Assembly: GCA_029851415.1 (NCBI GenBank)
Contig: CM056744.1
Span: 88,151,907 to 88,215,906, forward strand
Source of the DNA: Eretmocerus hayati
Taxonomy: Eukaryota; Arthropoda; Insecta; Hymenoptera; Aphelinidae
DNA: 64,000 bases
Direction of reading: 5' to 3'
Positions 12,540 through 23,938 of the stretch are shown in pieces. Numbering within the stretch: the first letter of the stretch is position 1; each line of letters begins with the position of its first letter. The notes beneath the pieces were generated by a model that was not told where the DNA came from, did not search any database, and saw only the letters and a program-made list of their open reading frames with translations. The translations under genes and the position numbers were made by a program.

Positions 12540-14835
12540 AGTTTTGAATAATATTTTGAGCATAGATCAACATAGTCAAAAGCCATCACCAGCAACACCA
12601 TCACCGACCCTTCGACCCACCGACCTGCGGATCACTGACCCACCACCAGCACCAGCTCATCAATGCCCCTCACACCGCCACCACGATACGAGGTAATCCG
12701 GACGGACGAGATTTAGACAATCGCTCAATTAATTGAAAAAAATTCGTGATCTTCAAAATGCTCACTGGATGATCCTTGTATGTTTTCACGATGGAGCGTT
12801 CCAAGATAATCGTCGATTTACTGAAACCTTAAATGAACCATCAATTCCAACGACGACGAGCACTGAAAACTGAATAGACTCAATGTTATAAGTTCCAAGA
12901 GCATTTTAAGCTTCATTTGTCGAAATTTTCCATTGGTCTGAGTATCAAAAATTCTTACGTTGTTCCCACCTTTCAGCTCATGACAAATCATAAGATTTTT
13001 GTCACAACCCGCGTACCTATGAGACCTTTACGTAATTAATGGTCATTCCCTACACAACTTGTGAATTAAAAAGTAGTTGTCAGTCCCATTGTGCGCCGTT
13101 TATAAACCGAATTCGTTACACTGTATTAGAACATCGGTTGGAGAAAAATTCTTACAATAGTTTTATTTGGTTTTTGTAAATGGTTATGCTTGCTTGAATT
13201 CAAATATTCAATGGCAAATTTACGCCTATGTATACGTGAACTGCCGGTCACATGAATACATTAGTATCAATAACTTTTGATACAAATTTGGTGTTCCTTT
13301 TCACATTCTCCGGATCAAAATATTCCATTTCGTGCGTCGAATTCTCTATAGGATTAACTCAAATCCAACAGCAATCTACCTCCACGAACTGGCTATAATT
13401 CATCTGTGATACGCGTTCAAATCGGTGTATATCGCAAGAGACAGACCGAAAATGGGATAAAAATGATAATATCGCAAAGCGCGCCAAAGGCCAGAGCACG
13501 AAGCACCAGTATAACATAATATCCTCTTTCGCAAAACGCGTCCGTCATTCATCCATTTGGTTAAATCGAATAATCAATAAATGAATAAACATGGATTAAA
13601 ATCTTTCGATGCGAGAGTTATGCATATTATTACGCTCGACCTCTGGACCAATCGTTCTCATCACATCAAATACATAATGTATGATTATAGTATTCGGTAC
13701 ATCAAATCATATTGATGAGCGAGAGATAGATAGATAGATAGATGGATTGAAAGCTATAAGTGAAATATGAGGGGGATATGCTACTGTATTTCTCGCACAG
13801 CTGCGCAAAATCAATGATCATAAAACGAATTTGGCAGCCACGCGCTTGCATAATGTCTGTGTATAACGTTCATAAGGAAGAATATACATAGAACAGTCAC
13901 GGTCGCGATCGAGCCTTTTAGCCCGAAAATTAATTGAAACGCGCCAAACGTCCTCGTTAAGGAGCGGTATGGTGGTCTCAAACTGTTGCTATAGAATGAA
14001 CCGATCGATGTCGCTCTGATGTGAGCCGAGGGTTGACAGGAGCGCAGAATAATACGAGTCGTGACGGATGTACAGAATCACGACATATATACTGCTATCT
14101 GTCCAAGTGTATCGAAGAGGGTAATTTTTGTGCAAGAGGGGCGCGATATTTCACTGTTGCTCTCTCTCTCTCAAGGGTCGATTAAAAGCTCGATCTCAAG
14201 CTTTTCGTTTCCGATTTGCTACTTCATGAGTTTTCGACGATGCTCATCAGGCTTGGCTCCCCTTGCGTGTGACGCGCGATTGCTGCTCTGATGTGTGTGA
14301 TTAGATGACTTGAGTTGCCATGTGATACTAAAAGAGAATGCCGATTGTTAGGGATGATTCCCAAATCTGACTCGTAGAAATGTGTGTTTTTATACATCAG
14401 TACTTTGACTTGTGACATGGTAGAATTTTTGCGGATAATTATGAATATTTTGTAACAAGTCACGAATCTCGTGTGCTCCCCAAATATTTATGGTAATTTT
14501 TTGAAAGTTCTCTTAATTTTGAACAACCGCATACAAAGTTATGATTTTGGAGTGACGAACGATACTGATTGAAGGCTTTTCATAGGAATTATTACATCAA
14601 TAGCTTTTCTTGCAGTTCTGGTCTTGCTTCTATCTTACCAATTTTCTCTTCGTCCCCTTATAGAGAACGACAATTTGATGAAGAGGGATCATAATAGATA
14701 AACGCCCAGCCAACATTTTTCCGTCCGGATTCTGCGTATCAGGTTGTCTACGTGGAAGGGGCGAAGTATGATGGGTGGGGCCGAATGTGTCGTGAGTAGA
14801 TGGGAGAGTTGGTTGTCGGGTGGATGGTTTATTTT
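12540..14835. other. Gene-free stretch
   Basis: Short (ACC)-rich segments follow the hexamer array (to about 12690). A GATA tetranucleotide run lies at 13724-13744 and a CT run at about 14158-14173. There is no supported gene. Confidence 0.45.
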
Positions 14836-15725
14836 GGCCTGGTAAACGATATGAACTGGTACGGTCTGGAACGATTTGGGACATTATGATACAGTCTAAA
14901 TAGTCTGGAACGGCCTGGAACGGCCTGGAACGTTTTGGTATGGCTTGACACAGTATTGATCGGTACGGTACCATCTGTGACATTCTGGGACGATCTCGGA
15001 TGTTCTGGTACGGTCTGTGATGGTCTGATACGATTAAGCATGGACTGGGTTGATGTAAGGCAGCCTGGTACGGTCTGGTTTGGTCTGGAACGGCCCGATA
15101 TGGTCTGGAACTGTCGGGTATGGTCTGGCATGGTCTGGCACGTTCCGAAACAGTATGGGATAGTCTAGAATGGTCTCTGGTGCGATCCGCGATGGCCTGC
15201 TGGCACGGCCGAAAATGATCTAGACCGGTGTGAAATGGTCTAGTACGATCTGTGACGTTCTGATACAGTCTGGCACGGTCTTGCACGGTCTGGAATGGCC
15301 TAGGATGGTCTGTTACCTTATGTGACGTTCTGTTACGGTCTGACATGGCGTGGTAGAAACACTGGATGTTCTGGTACGGTCTGTGATGGTCTGATACGAC
15401 AAGGTACGGACTGGATTGATGTAAGGCCGTCTGGCACGGTCTGGCATGGCCTTATGAAATCTGGAACGTTCTGGCACTGGGATGGTCTGGTACGGTCTTG
15501 TACGGGTTGGACTAGTGTTGGACGGCTGGGTACGGTCTGGCTTTGACTGGAATGACCTGAAATGACTTGAAACGATCTGGTATGACATGATATGGTTTGG
15601 CACGGCCTCCAACTATCTCAAACTACTTGGTATGGTCTGGGATGGTTCGGAATGGTCTGAAATTGTCCAAGGACTATCTAGACCGGTTCGGGATGGTCTA
15701 GTTTGGGCTGGGTCGCGCTGGACTG
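14836..15725. repeat. Degenerate 10-bp-period tandem array
   Basis: About 890 bp built from the decamer TGGTCTGGAACGG and its variants (core GGTCTGG plus two or three variable bases and a CG or TG). The register is held at exactly 10 bp for hundreds of bases; for example at 15061-15140 the motif falls at the same place in every ten bases. Because 10 is not a multiple of three, the motif cycles through all frames and, having few stop triplets, opens several long frames on both strands (14630-15346 minus, 15313-15612 minus, 15322-15546 plus). Their peptides are just the repeat (RPYQTVPD-like). A block at 15001-15080 recurs at 15367-15445. Confidence 0.9.
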
Positions 15726-15831
15726 GCGAAAATGTAATAGGTACGTGATCGTGAAGATTGCGGATGGGGGCGCGAGAGATTCGGACGGTGGGTAGGTCGG
15801 TAGTGGGACGGAAAAATTTACTTATATCATA

Positions 15832-16169
15832 GTGACAAGGAGAGGTCCAACCTTGTGGAACACGGACCTTGACGAAACTTTGGGAATCATCTTGTTTCGA
15901 TGAGAAGTGGAGGTATCTTCGAGGGTTTAATCCCATGGGCCTCCTATCCCGAGATACAGCTACGGAAATTAGCATTGTTAGTACATCTATATATGAGTCA
16001 CTTTCACATGGCCTATATTGGCAATGTTAATCTCCATAGCTGTATCTCAGAGTAGCAAGCCCATGGGATTAAACCCTTGGAGATACCTTCATTTTGCACC
16101 AAAATGAGATGATTCACAGAGTTTCATCAAGATCCGTGTTCCGCAAGGTTGGACCTCCCCTTGTCAGTC
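15832..16169. mobile_element. Family A foldback hairpin, copy 2
   Basis: The ends are GTGACAAGGAGAGGTCCAAC at the left and GTTGGACCTCCCCTTGTCAG at the right. The arms share GTGTTCC, GATGATTC, AGATACC, GGGTTTAATCCCATGGG, CTGTATCTC and AATGTTAATCTCC-type sequence around a loop of about 30 bp. The outer and middle arm order matches the other family A copies, but the inner sequence is a distinct subfamily. Non-coding. Confidence 0.85.
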
Positions 16170-17984
16170 AGAAACAGGTAAGAAAAAAACATCAAACTCA
16201 ACGATTTTCGAATTTGTCCATCTATTTTACTCCTGGCAAGCATTGGTACTCAATGAGACTTTGATATAATTCCTAAGTTCTATAGCTCAATCCTCGGATT
16301 TTCGTTTGAATATTTTGAAAATTTCCCACAAGCTCACAAGAGTTTCCAAAAATGTTGTGACTGTATGCTTCCTTTGCGAAAGAATCGATTTAAAAGACTA
16401 ATGAGTTCATCTCTATACTTTAACTGACTTCAGGCATCATATAGGAACGAAAAATCCGTCGTTTCAAAAATTAATTCAAATCCTCGGCCGATTCAACCGA
16501 GGGTTCAATGCCACGCACGCGATAAAATAAACCTCGCACGTATTCCTTAATGTAATCCAAGCTGCAGTTCAATCTCGAGCTATACCTTTTTCGGAAATTC
16601 TTCAAAAGTCTCGCTTATATACCATAGTCAACGTCAGCCTACGCCACGCTTTCGACGTTTCGCCGTTTCTATTCACGTGACGACCACATGTATATATATA
16701 CACAATCCATCTACGATTTTATACGTGAATTGCATAGATCGAAGGATGTGTCCCGCTTCACTCATACACTTGATTCACATACAGTGCATGCATTCTATAC
16801 TATACGCAAAACCAGAATAGAACACGTACATTCAAACATACCCGTATTAAAAGCTCTATACGTACCCAAAAGAGTACATTTCACATATATATTAGGGGTA
16901 GAGGCTGACCTGAAAATTCAATTATCGAATGCGCGAACGTTTCTTGCGGGAAAATCCCATATATATGTATCGGACGTGATCGCAATGAAGCCTTATATAC
17001 TCAATGTCCGTTCGTTTACCTCTTTCTCTATATACTATATGTGCATCATCACGAGCACGTCTCGCAAGCGAAAAACTAATCCTCCGTATACATAAATATA
17101 GGTATCTATACAGTGCGTATAGCTTTGAGAGGGGTATAAAGGCATCACATATACGGTATACGTGAGTGTCGAAGCCGATAGACAAGAGGACGTGACTTTA
17201 GGGGATGAATGTGTATTGTATTTATGGTGTATATGCTTTTTGTACGTATGCATCGAAATTCGCGCCGAGCGCGCGCACTCTCTTTCAAAATGCGATTATA
17301 TAAAATCAGAATTCGCGCAAAGCGTGATGACTATATATGTATGTACACATATTTTTTGACAAACCTTTTGCAGTGCTTCTGCGAATTTGTAATCAGCGCA
17401 TGGATGAAGAGATATGTACGCTACGCTAGCGCGCTAGACTGATTATTAGTCGTGGTACTCGAATCAAACGAAAGCTAATGTATTGTATCATCAAGCGAGC
17501 TTTGTTCCGACTCTTAAGTACTGTTTTACTCACTTTCTGAATGCATCTTTTAATTCCATAGCATACGGTATAATACCTTGGTGTTTTAAAACTAGCATTT
17601 TGTTAAGTTGGATTATCATGTGGCTACCGTGTCGCATCAGGGAAAAATGAAACTCAAACAAATGCGATGCGAAGTTTGCGCGAATGAAAAAGTGAATTTT
17701 TTATTTGAAGGTTATGTACAGGTTGCACGAGTGTAAATGGGGAGTCCCGCTTTGAGAGAAATTGCGAATGAAGAGGGCTGATGATCTGTGCAAAAAAATT
17801 TAGAGAGACATTTGATTAGTATATTCGAGTACGTTTTCGCAAGCTCATGACGAGATTCATGCTTGAATTGAGTATAGGTATATGAGGTTTATTGCGAACT
17901 TGCGTTGGATACAATATACCACGACGAGAGATCGTGACCGCTGCCAAGACAGGAAAAATTTTACGATTCTTCCTCATAGGAATA
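16170..17984. other. Gene-free AT-rich stretch
   Basis: Rich in TATATA and CATACAT alternating sequence between about 16680 and 17360. The open frames at 16688-17095 and 17162-17442 come from this low-complexity AT DNA and show no domain. Confidence 0.45.
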
Positions 17985-18432
17985 CAGTGCGTTCAAAAAG
18001 TACCAGACCCCCCCCCCCCCCCACCTCCCACTCCCCCCATTCGCCCATTAGAGCATATTTTGATTTTCTGATTAGCAATTAACGTCTTTATTTTCCTTGG
18101 ATTTATTGAAAAAGCGGGGAATTCTATAATTCTTCTCAGCTTCCAAAGTGACCTTTGAGCCAACCTAGGATCCATTTTTCCTAGATTAATGGATCCCCCC
18201 CCCCCCCTCAAGCACCAGTAAGGAGGGATGCCCTTCTCGAAGAATTGAGATATACTCTAAGCGGACTTCGGGGGTTGCATGGGGGTAATTTTGAGGGGTA
18301 ATTTTTTTATCACCAAACTCCCCATTTGAAATTAAATAACGTTTGTATTCAAGACTTTTTGGTCGCATTCCGCCATTTAGAGACAAAGAGGGGGGGGGGG
18401 GCGTCAGGATCTGGTACTTTTTTAATGTACTG
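17985..18432. mobile_element. MITE with CAGTGCGTTCAAAAAGTACC ends
   Basis: The left end CAGTGCGTTCAAAAAGTACC is preceded by TA; the right end is the imperfect complement GGTACTTTTTTAATGTACTG. The AAAAAGTACC part of the TIR is followed inward by a C tract on the left (18007-18022) and preceded by a G tract on the right (about 18391-18401). A further C tract lies at 18194-18207. Total about 448 bp with no coding frame. TA at the left flank and a CAGTG-type terminus suggest a non-autonomous Tc1/mariner-like element, an inference from end structure only. Confidence 0.7.
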
Positions 18433-20060
18433 TGCCGTAACCTTGCGCAAATACGTCCGTTCTGGATGTGGATTTGACACTCGATGAATAATAGCTTTGC
18501 TAGCGCGAGGCAACGAAAATTTTACATTTTCAAATTTTAAAAATACTACCTATATTAGAATTTGGAAGATGATATTCTTCGTTCGAATGAACGAAGAAAC
18601 ATTCCAAATGATTACAACAGCGAACATTCTATGTCACAGTTATTAATTTTGATCACGCTATCAAAGCTTTTCGAAGGCTATACTTCAAATTTTTCTCAAG
18701 CTCGTTATCAGCTCATGCTACATATTATAAACTCTCATTGTACTATTTTCCATCTCCTAAAAACAATATTCATCAAAAAATCGTTGGAATAAAATCAAAT
18801 TCCACGATTTCTCAATTTTATTTGCACGCGACAACACGATTAGCAATCCTACGGCCCAACTTGCTCAAAATCGCTATACCTATACTATTCTATCTTCTCG
18901 CAACTCCCAAGTTTAACAAAAAAATGACCCGCGCACCACCCGCTGACCATCAAATTAAAGACTCGGTACTCTCGCATACGCACGAAAAAACGAGAGAGAA
19001 AACGAGCATAGTCGTGGCCCATTTTACTTCCAAAGTCACCGCGGCTGTTCTTGACAATGAATGACACTTCAATCAGTTTCTACGGCGCTACTGCGCGCAT
19101 ATAATCGTCGAACGTTCACCCTTGTTTCAACATCGCGAGTCAATTACACACAACGGGACGGACAAACGAAACCTCTATACATACATCTATATATATTTCT
19201 ATAATACTGCAAGCTCTGTGTACTAATAAAATAGAGAACACGTTTTAGCACGGTGCAAATTTCCATGAGAAAAGCTTCCTTTGTGCGCGAAACGGTCCAA
19301 GTTTTCTCTTTAAATGGATTTTATATATTACGCCGTGCTGTGTTTACAATTTTTTGCTTACAAACATGCTACTCTTTTGCATAGTATACTTCGCTGATTA
19401 ATTTTTACATCTACGCTTTGCTTACGAAGCCGTTTGCTTTGTTTCGAGCTTGCAGTTTCGCTATTTTGTATTTTGCAAGTTCATCTTTACTTCCTTGTTA
19501 ATTTAAAAGACATTCCTTTCAAGTGTAAGTATCCCAGAGATATTCAAAAAGGAGGCATAACAATATGCAAAATGAAATTTAAAATTTTTACCCGAAATTT
19601 TTTGGATCGTGGTACCCCACACTCAAAAGACGTATAATTTACAAATCAGAGAGCGATCAATTCATTTTTTATTCGGAACAAAACAAAAATTACAAGGGTC
19701 AAAAGTTTGCAAGATCTGAGCACACCACGCATATAATTGATTCCAATAGAATGACGATATCGCCGTACTCATTTATCCCGACACCTGTACAAAGAGCGAA
19801 AAATCTCTTCTTTGATCAATTAATCAAATCGCGCATCGCTCGTTTCCGATATACCACCAATAGACCAACCCAAACGCGTCGCTCAGCTACGAAGCGAATC
19901 TCCGAGAGCGAGCAATTGATTAACGTGCAAGAAGTGGTTATATGAACTGGAGTTGCATAGCGAGCGATTCCAATTACGTTGAGAATCCCAACTCTCGCGA
20001 GCGATATCTTTGGCAGAGCTTTGAAACGATATCCGTTTTGCGCTTGCGATACATACATGT
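18433..20060. other. Gene-free stretch
   Basis: AT-rich, with no supported gene, array or inverted repeat. The 108-codon frame at 18738-19064 shows no recognisable domain. Confidence 0.45.
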
Positions 20061-21260
20061 ATAGGGGAGAGTGGGGCAAAATTGGATGGATTTTGAAGTG
20101 GGGCTATCTGACGATACTTGCGGCTAAGCGCGCTAAGGGGCTTTGAAGTTCAACTTTTGAATAGAGTGTAAAAAAATTCTCACACCCCTAGGTCTCAGCG
20201 TTCATACTTTTTCTTGAAGTTGAAAAAAATAAATCTGTCCAGCCCCGAGCTTGGGGGCACTTTTGACAAATTTTGGGAGCAAATTTGGACAGCCTTTCAA
20301 AATTGAGGTACACTGCAATATTTCTTACCTATTAGAGTCGGATTTGCTCACTAAAATACGTGGTAATAATCCAGAAACAAGAAGGAAACCAGCCTGAAAC
20401 TTTTCCATCCTCCCATAGCCTCAGCAAGCGAACCATTCTTATGTCAATTGGGAACATTATTGAAATAGGCGCTTCAAATATGAGATATCGCCTTCAGCAA
20501 CCGACAGTCATTCTGCAGCTTCTAAGAGTCGACTTTCATTCGTTTTTCTTTATATTGGAGGTACCCATACTTGCCCTAAGTCAACAATCCAAATGATAGT
20601 GTGCGAAAATCAACCCGATGTCAGCGAATGCGAGATTGAAAATGCCTAAATCTAGCACTATATTCTGACACGTAAGAAGTGACTTCTCGCCTCTAATTTG
20701 ACTCCTATGACCGTCACTGGACATCGTAACTTCATTTTTTCATCCATTTTCAATCACCTAACTCACCTTCAACCTCCCGCGCTTCGAAAAATTTGCACAA
20801 ACGCATACGCGCCTCGATACGAGCAATAATCCTCGAAAAACACGGACACGCGGTCGGTCGACCGATTTTGAATCTAATTCGCCCCGTCCATTTTGTCCTA
20901 ATTTGCCCCCAAGCGTTTTTTTCGCAACATTGCGATAACTTGGGTTCAAGTGAGCCGATTTTGGCCTACGACGGCTCTAAATCTTCGTTTTGTAACGTAA
21001 TTTTTGACCCTCAAATGACGATTGAGCCGATCCACTTCTGCAGAAGCAGCGCGTGATCTTGCATTTGCGAAATAAACCGCGTGAGGCCCCCAAAAAGCAC
21101 CCCTACGTCAGCGAGGACTCCCAGTATCGTTTCGGGAGGTCTAACCGGGGTAAAAACCATTGTCTGCGATGGTATTGAAAATGTTTTTACGCGTCGAAAG
21201 CTGAGACTTACCCACAAGCGAGCTATCTTGCTTTCCCTAATTCGCCCCACTCTCCCCTAT
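20061..21260. mobile_element. TIR element ending in TATAGGGGAGAGTGGGGC
   Basis: Bounded by TATAGGGGAGAGTGGGGCAA at the left and the complement TTCGCCCCACTCTCCCCTAT at the right, about 1.2 kb. Inside, GGGGC-type blocks recur near the right end (AATTCGCCCCGTCC, AATTTGCCCCCAAGC). This resembles the GGGGCA subterminal blocks of family C, though the ends differ. Frames inside are under 90 codons, so it is non-autonomous or decayed. Superfamily not identified. Confidence 0.75.
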
Positions 21261-21782
21261 ATTATAGCTAAGCTGACAATTGCGCGTATATATACTTTTG
21301 CAGTGCTTTATAAGACTTTTTATTCGAGGTTATGACCTTTATTAAACTTTAGGTGCAACTTTTTTTATAAAGAGCGCGATGATGACATCGTTATATGCTC
21401 TCTTGAAAAGCTTTCATTGGGTTAACTGGCAAATTGTCCTCTGCTCTTTCTCACTTCTGAAGTTGAACGACGGTGAGTGTCGAAGGATTGAAAAGGGACT
21501 TTTCCAGGGTTCCCAGTGTATGATGATGAGGAGTTCGTTACGAGCTGTTTCTTTTGTGGATTTGCAGTATTGAAAGCTTTGATGAACTGGTAAAGATTTT
21601 GCTTATCACTTTCGGATATTTTTTTTCTCTGAAGTTTGCTGAAAGGTTTTTCATTTGTTGATGGAGCTATTTTTGTCGGTGCATTAGTCACAAACGAGGA
21701 TAATCATGATTATATTGATCTGGTGTTATGGAATCCTCATTCAACTCTTGTGTTCAGACGTCACCATGCATGCCGAAAATCA
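21261..21782. other. No gene or repeat recognised
   Basis: Ordinary AT-rich sequence between a TIR element and the first family B hairpin. The 64- to 89-codon frames on both strands overlap one another and show no domain. Confidence 0.4.
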
Positions 21783-21907
21783 TTCCCAACTTCCTCCGAT
21801 TCTGTTGCGATTTGGGCTAAACGACGAGCGCACAAATATTTGTTATCATCTAACTTAGATTTGTCTGCTCTTCATTAAGCCCAAACTGCAATAGAATCGG
21901 AGAAAGT
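21783..21907. repeat. Family B hairpin, copy 1
   Basis: The outer stem TTCTCCGATTCTGTTGCGATTTGGGC-like arm (21783-21812) pairs with the arm ending GCAATAGAATCGGAGAAAG (to 21907). The inner stem is GAGCGCACAAAT against ATTTGTCTGCTC. The loop contains TTGTTATCATCTAACTTAG. The outer stem and loop match the copies at 23.9 and 63 kb, while the inner stem sequence is private to this copy but still paired. It directly abuts the T tract of the retrotransposon tail. Confidence 0.8.
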
Positions 21908-22055
21908 TTTTTTTTTTTTTTTTTTGTAGGCCGGGAAGGGGAAATCTTCATAGACACCCACAAGAGTGTGGGTAGTGTCGGATTCACCCGAGAAGACTCG
22001 AGCACCTACCGACTAAAACCCCTCCCCGGAGGGCGCCAACCCGAAGGTTATAGTC
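21907..22055 (-). mobile_element. 3' end of a non-LTR retrotransposon (fragment)
   Basis: On the minus strand a GC-rich segment runs GGCGCCCTCCGGGGAGGGG, then GGTGCTCGAGTCTTCTCGG, then TGAATCCGACACTACCCACA, and ends in about 19 A residues (the T tract at 21907-21925). A GC-rich 3' UTR with an A tail is the signature of a non-LTR element inserted by target-primed reverse transcription and 5'-truncated. The GGTGCTCGAGTC...GGTGAATCCGAC composition resembles tails of the I/R1-related group, which I propose only tentatively. No reverse transcriptase sequence remains. Confidence 0.7.
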
Positions 22056-22087
22056 CCAGAAGAAGGAAGGAAGGAACAGAGAGTAGA

Positions 22088-22388
22088 ATAAAAAGGTTAA
22101 AAAATATTTTAGATATCGCTTTTATGGGTGTGAAAATTATTGAGAGTAAAGTATTTAAAAAAAGAAGTTTGAAAAATATCAACTTTTCGAACACCACACA
22201 CCTTAAAAGCGTGGGGTGCCTAAGAGGGGAGTATGCGGTGCATGTCCCTTCTATGGTACCCCACGCTTTTACGGTGTGTGGTGTTCGAAAAGTTGATATT
22301 TTTCAAACTTCTTTTTTTAAATACTTTACTCTCAATAATTTTCAAACCCATAAAGGCGATATCTAAAATATTTTTTAACCTTTTTATT
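22088..22388. mobile_element. Near-perfect hairpin with 131-bp arms
   Basis: The left arm (22088-22218) and right arm (22258-22388) are almost perfect complements around a loop of about 39 bp. They share AAAAAGGTTAAAAAATATTT, AATTATTGAGAGTAAAGTAT, GAAAAATATCAACTTTTCGA and AGCGTGGGGT. Only a few mismatches are visible, so either the copy is young or the arms have been homogenised. No coding content. It lies within about 30 bp of the retrotransposon tail. Confidence 0.9.
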
Positions 22389-22515
22389 TCCTTTCTTTTA
22401 GTGAAAGTAATTTTTGATGTCGCACCGAACGTTGAAGTTCAATCGTGGCTCAAATTATCACTTGATCCAAGTTTTGATTTCGTGGTTTGGATGTGATCTG
22501 TGATTCGCTACTCAT

Positions 22516-22746
22516 GAGGTTTATTCGATTATGCGGGTCGGAGCGCTCGGAGCGGAGCGCTCCGAACGCTCCATCCAAGATTTCTAGCCGGGGAGAGGGG
22601 AGACAGCCTGTTTCTAATGCTGTGGACGATTCCTCCCGATCGATTCTCCTCGGCTGAAAATCTTGGACGGAGCGTTCGGAGCGCTCCCAAGCGCTCGAGC
22701 GAACTTTTGACCGAACGCGCGTTCGCTCGCATAATCAAATAAACCT
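22516..22746. mobile_element. Foldback element with GAGCGCTC-rich arms
   Basis: The left arm (22516-22593) and right arm (22655-22746) pair as AGGTTTATTCGATTATGCG against CGCATAATCAAATAAACCT, and GGAGCGCTCGGAGCG and CCATCCAAGATTT against their complements. The arms also contain nested small palindromes (GAGCGCTC, CGCGCGTTCG). The spacer is about 60 bp. Non-coding. Confidence 0.85.
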
Positions 22747-22757
22747 ATGGATCGAAG

Positions 22758-22796
22758 CTAGGTCTCTCTCTCTCTCTCACTCTCTTTCGCTCTCAT
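22758..22796. repeat. CT microsatellite
   Basis: A (TC)n run with interruptions immediately right of the foldback element. A long G tract follows at about 22896-22913. Confidence 0.85.
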
Positions 22797-23271
22797 ACCT
22801 ATCCTCTCATGTCATCTCGTGCTGCGTCTGCTGGGTAAGTTTACTGCTTACAAACATTAGCTGGCTTTAGTCGCCAGCTTAGAAACTGCCGTGAGGGGGG
22901 GGGGGGGGGGCGGGGCGACCACGAAAAATCGCGGTGCACAGCCTATTACCGACAAGGCCGCTTCGAGCGACGCGAGTCCACCGGTGATGGCTCACACAGA
23001 TGCGCGCTAGGCCAGTCAGACAAACAGTGCACAAACTTTTTCCAGGAAAAAACACCAAATATCGGGGAGAAGGGCAAGAAATGGGTGGTCCGAGCGTCGA
23101 GTGGGGAGACGGTGAAGTAGAATAAAAGCGATAAATAAATAAAAAAAGATGAAAGATACAGGGAGGCTTGCGAAGAAGCGGGAGCCCTGAAGTGGTCCAA
23201 GATGCCACTCAGGGCTCATACGCACTGAGTGCGGAAAAGCACACACACACATGGGTGCTGGGGCTGAAGAC

Positions 23272-23445
23272 TGGGGGCGGGGGAGTTGTCATGTGCTCCT
23301 GAGATACTAAGATCTCCCTTGCCGGAGAACTGGGGCCGGGGAGTGCGTCTGTCTCCCAGGATCAACTAAGGAACCTCCTTGCGGAACTGCGGCCGGGGAG
23401 TCGTTACTCTCCCAAGATCCGAAGATTTCCCTTGCGGGGCGGAGA
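23272..23445. repeat. Three-copy 58-bp tandem repeat
   Basis: About three copies of a GC-rich unit of 57-58 bp, each with GGCCGGGGAGT, CTCCCAAGATC and CTCCCTTGCGGA-like blocks. The phase is marked by GGCCGGGGA at 23334 and 23391. The copies are diverged. The array sits between a G-rich segment and a family B spacer module. No coding content. Confidence 0.75.
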
Positions 23446-23461
23446 AAGTTGGGAATGAAAA

Positions 23462-23500
23462 TGTGCGTATATTGTAGGTTAGGACGTTCCCGCGGCCGAG
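23462..23500 (-). repeat. Family B spacer module (inverted)
   Basis: On the minus strand it reads CGCGGGAACGTCCTAACC followed by TACAATATACGCAC. It matches the spacer modules at 23895-23930 and 63492-63532 (plus strand). It lies just left of a family B hairpin, so modules flank that hairpin in opposite orientations. Confidence 0.7.
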
Positions 23501-23507
23501 TTATTCC

Positions 23508-23893
23508 CACTTTTCTCCGATTCTCTTGTGATTTGGGCTAAGCGACGGATTGAGGAATACAAGTTGGACAATAAAAAGTATTCGACAACTCGTCTCACAC
23601 TTCGAATCATCAAACTTTTTATTTAAGGTGTACTTTCGAGGTCCATGTCGCGGTGCACGGTGACCGCATCGTTTTAATCTGCGTATCTCAGGATAGGAAG
23701 CCCATTGGACAATACCCTTACGGGCATGCAGTAGACGGGCAGCACTGCCGTAAAGTTCCATTCACCACTTATATGGAAATTTAAATGGTACAAAGTTTGA
23801 GATGAGTTGTCTAGTTATTGTTATTGTCCGATTTATTCTCGGCAACTCAATGTTCAGCCCAAATCATTAGATTATTGCAAGAAAGTGGAAATC
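23508..23893. repeat. Family B hairpin, long variant (386 bp)
   Basis: The left half begins CACTTTTCTCCGATTCTCTT and GTGATTTGGGCTAAGCGAC; the right half ends GTTCAGCCCAAATC and AAGAAAGTGG. Inside these, further arms pair: GGACAATAAAAAGTATTCGA and CAACTCGTCTCACAC against GTTTGAGATGAGTTGTC and TTATTGTCC. The centre contains GCGTATCTCAGGATAGGAAG and GCCCATTGGACAATACCC, which resembles the inner arm of family A copy 2 (16045-16085). So this is either a long family B subtype or a composite in which a family A piece sits in the loop. Confidence 0.65.
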
Positions 23894-23894
23894 A

Positions 23895-23930
23895 CTGGGC
23901 GCCTGGGACATCCTAACCTATAATATGCAC
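23895..23930 (+). repeat. Family B spacer module
   Basis: TGGGCGCCTGGGACATCCTA followed by ACCTATAATATGCACAC. It joins the long family B hairpin on the left to the short one on the right, as at 63.5 kb. Confidence 0.7.
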
Positions 23931-23938
23931 ACATTTTT

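Noticed and set aside
11897..12547. 216-codon open frame, the second longest in the window
   Set aside because: Most of it is the AGCCYC hexamer array; the reverse strand is open for the same reason. No non-repetitive domain.
14630..15346. 238-codon minus-strand frame, the longest in the window
   Set aside because: Composed of the decamer array; several other frames are open over the same DNA on both strands. The non-repetitive tail has no domain.
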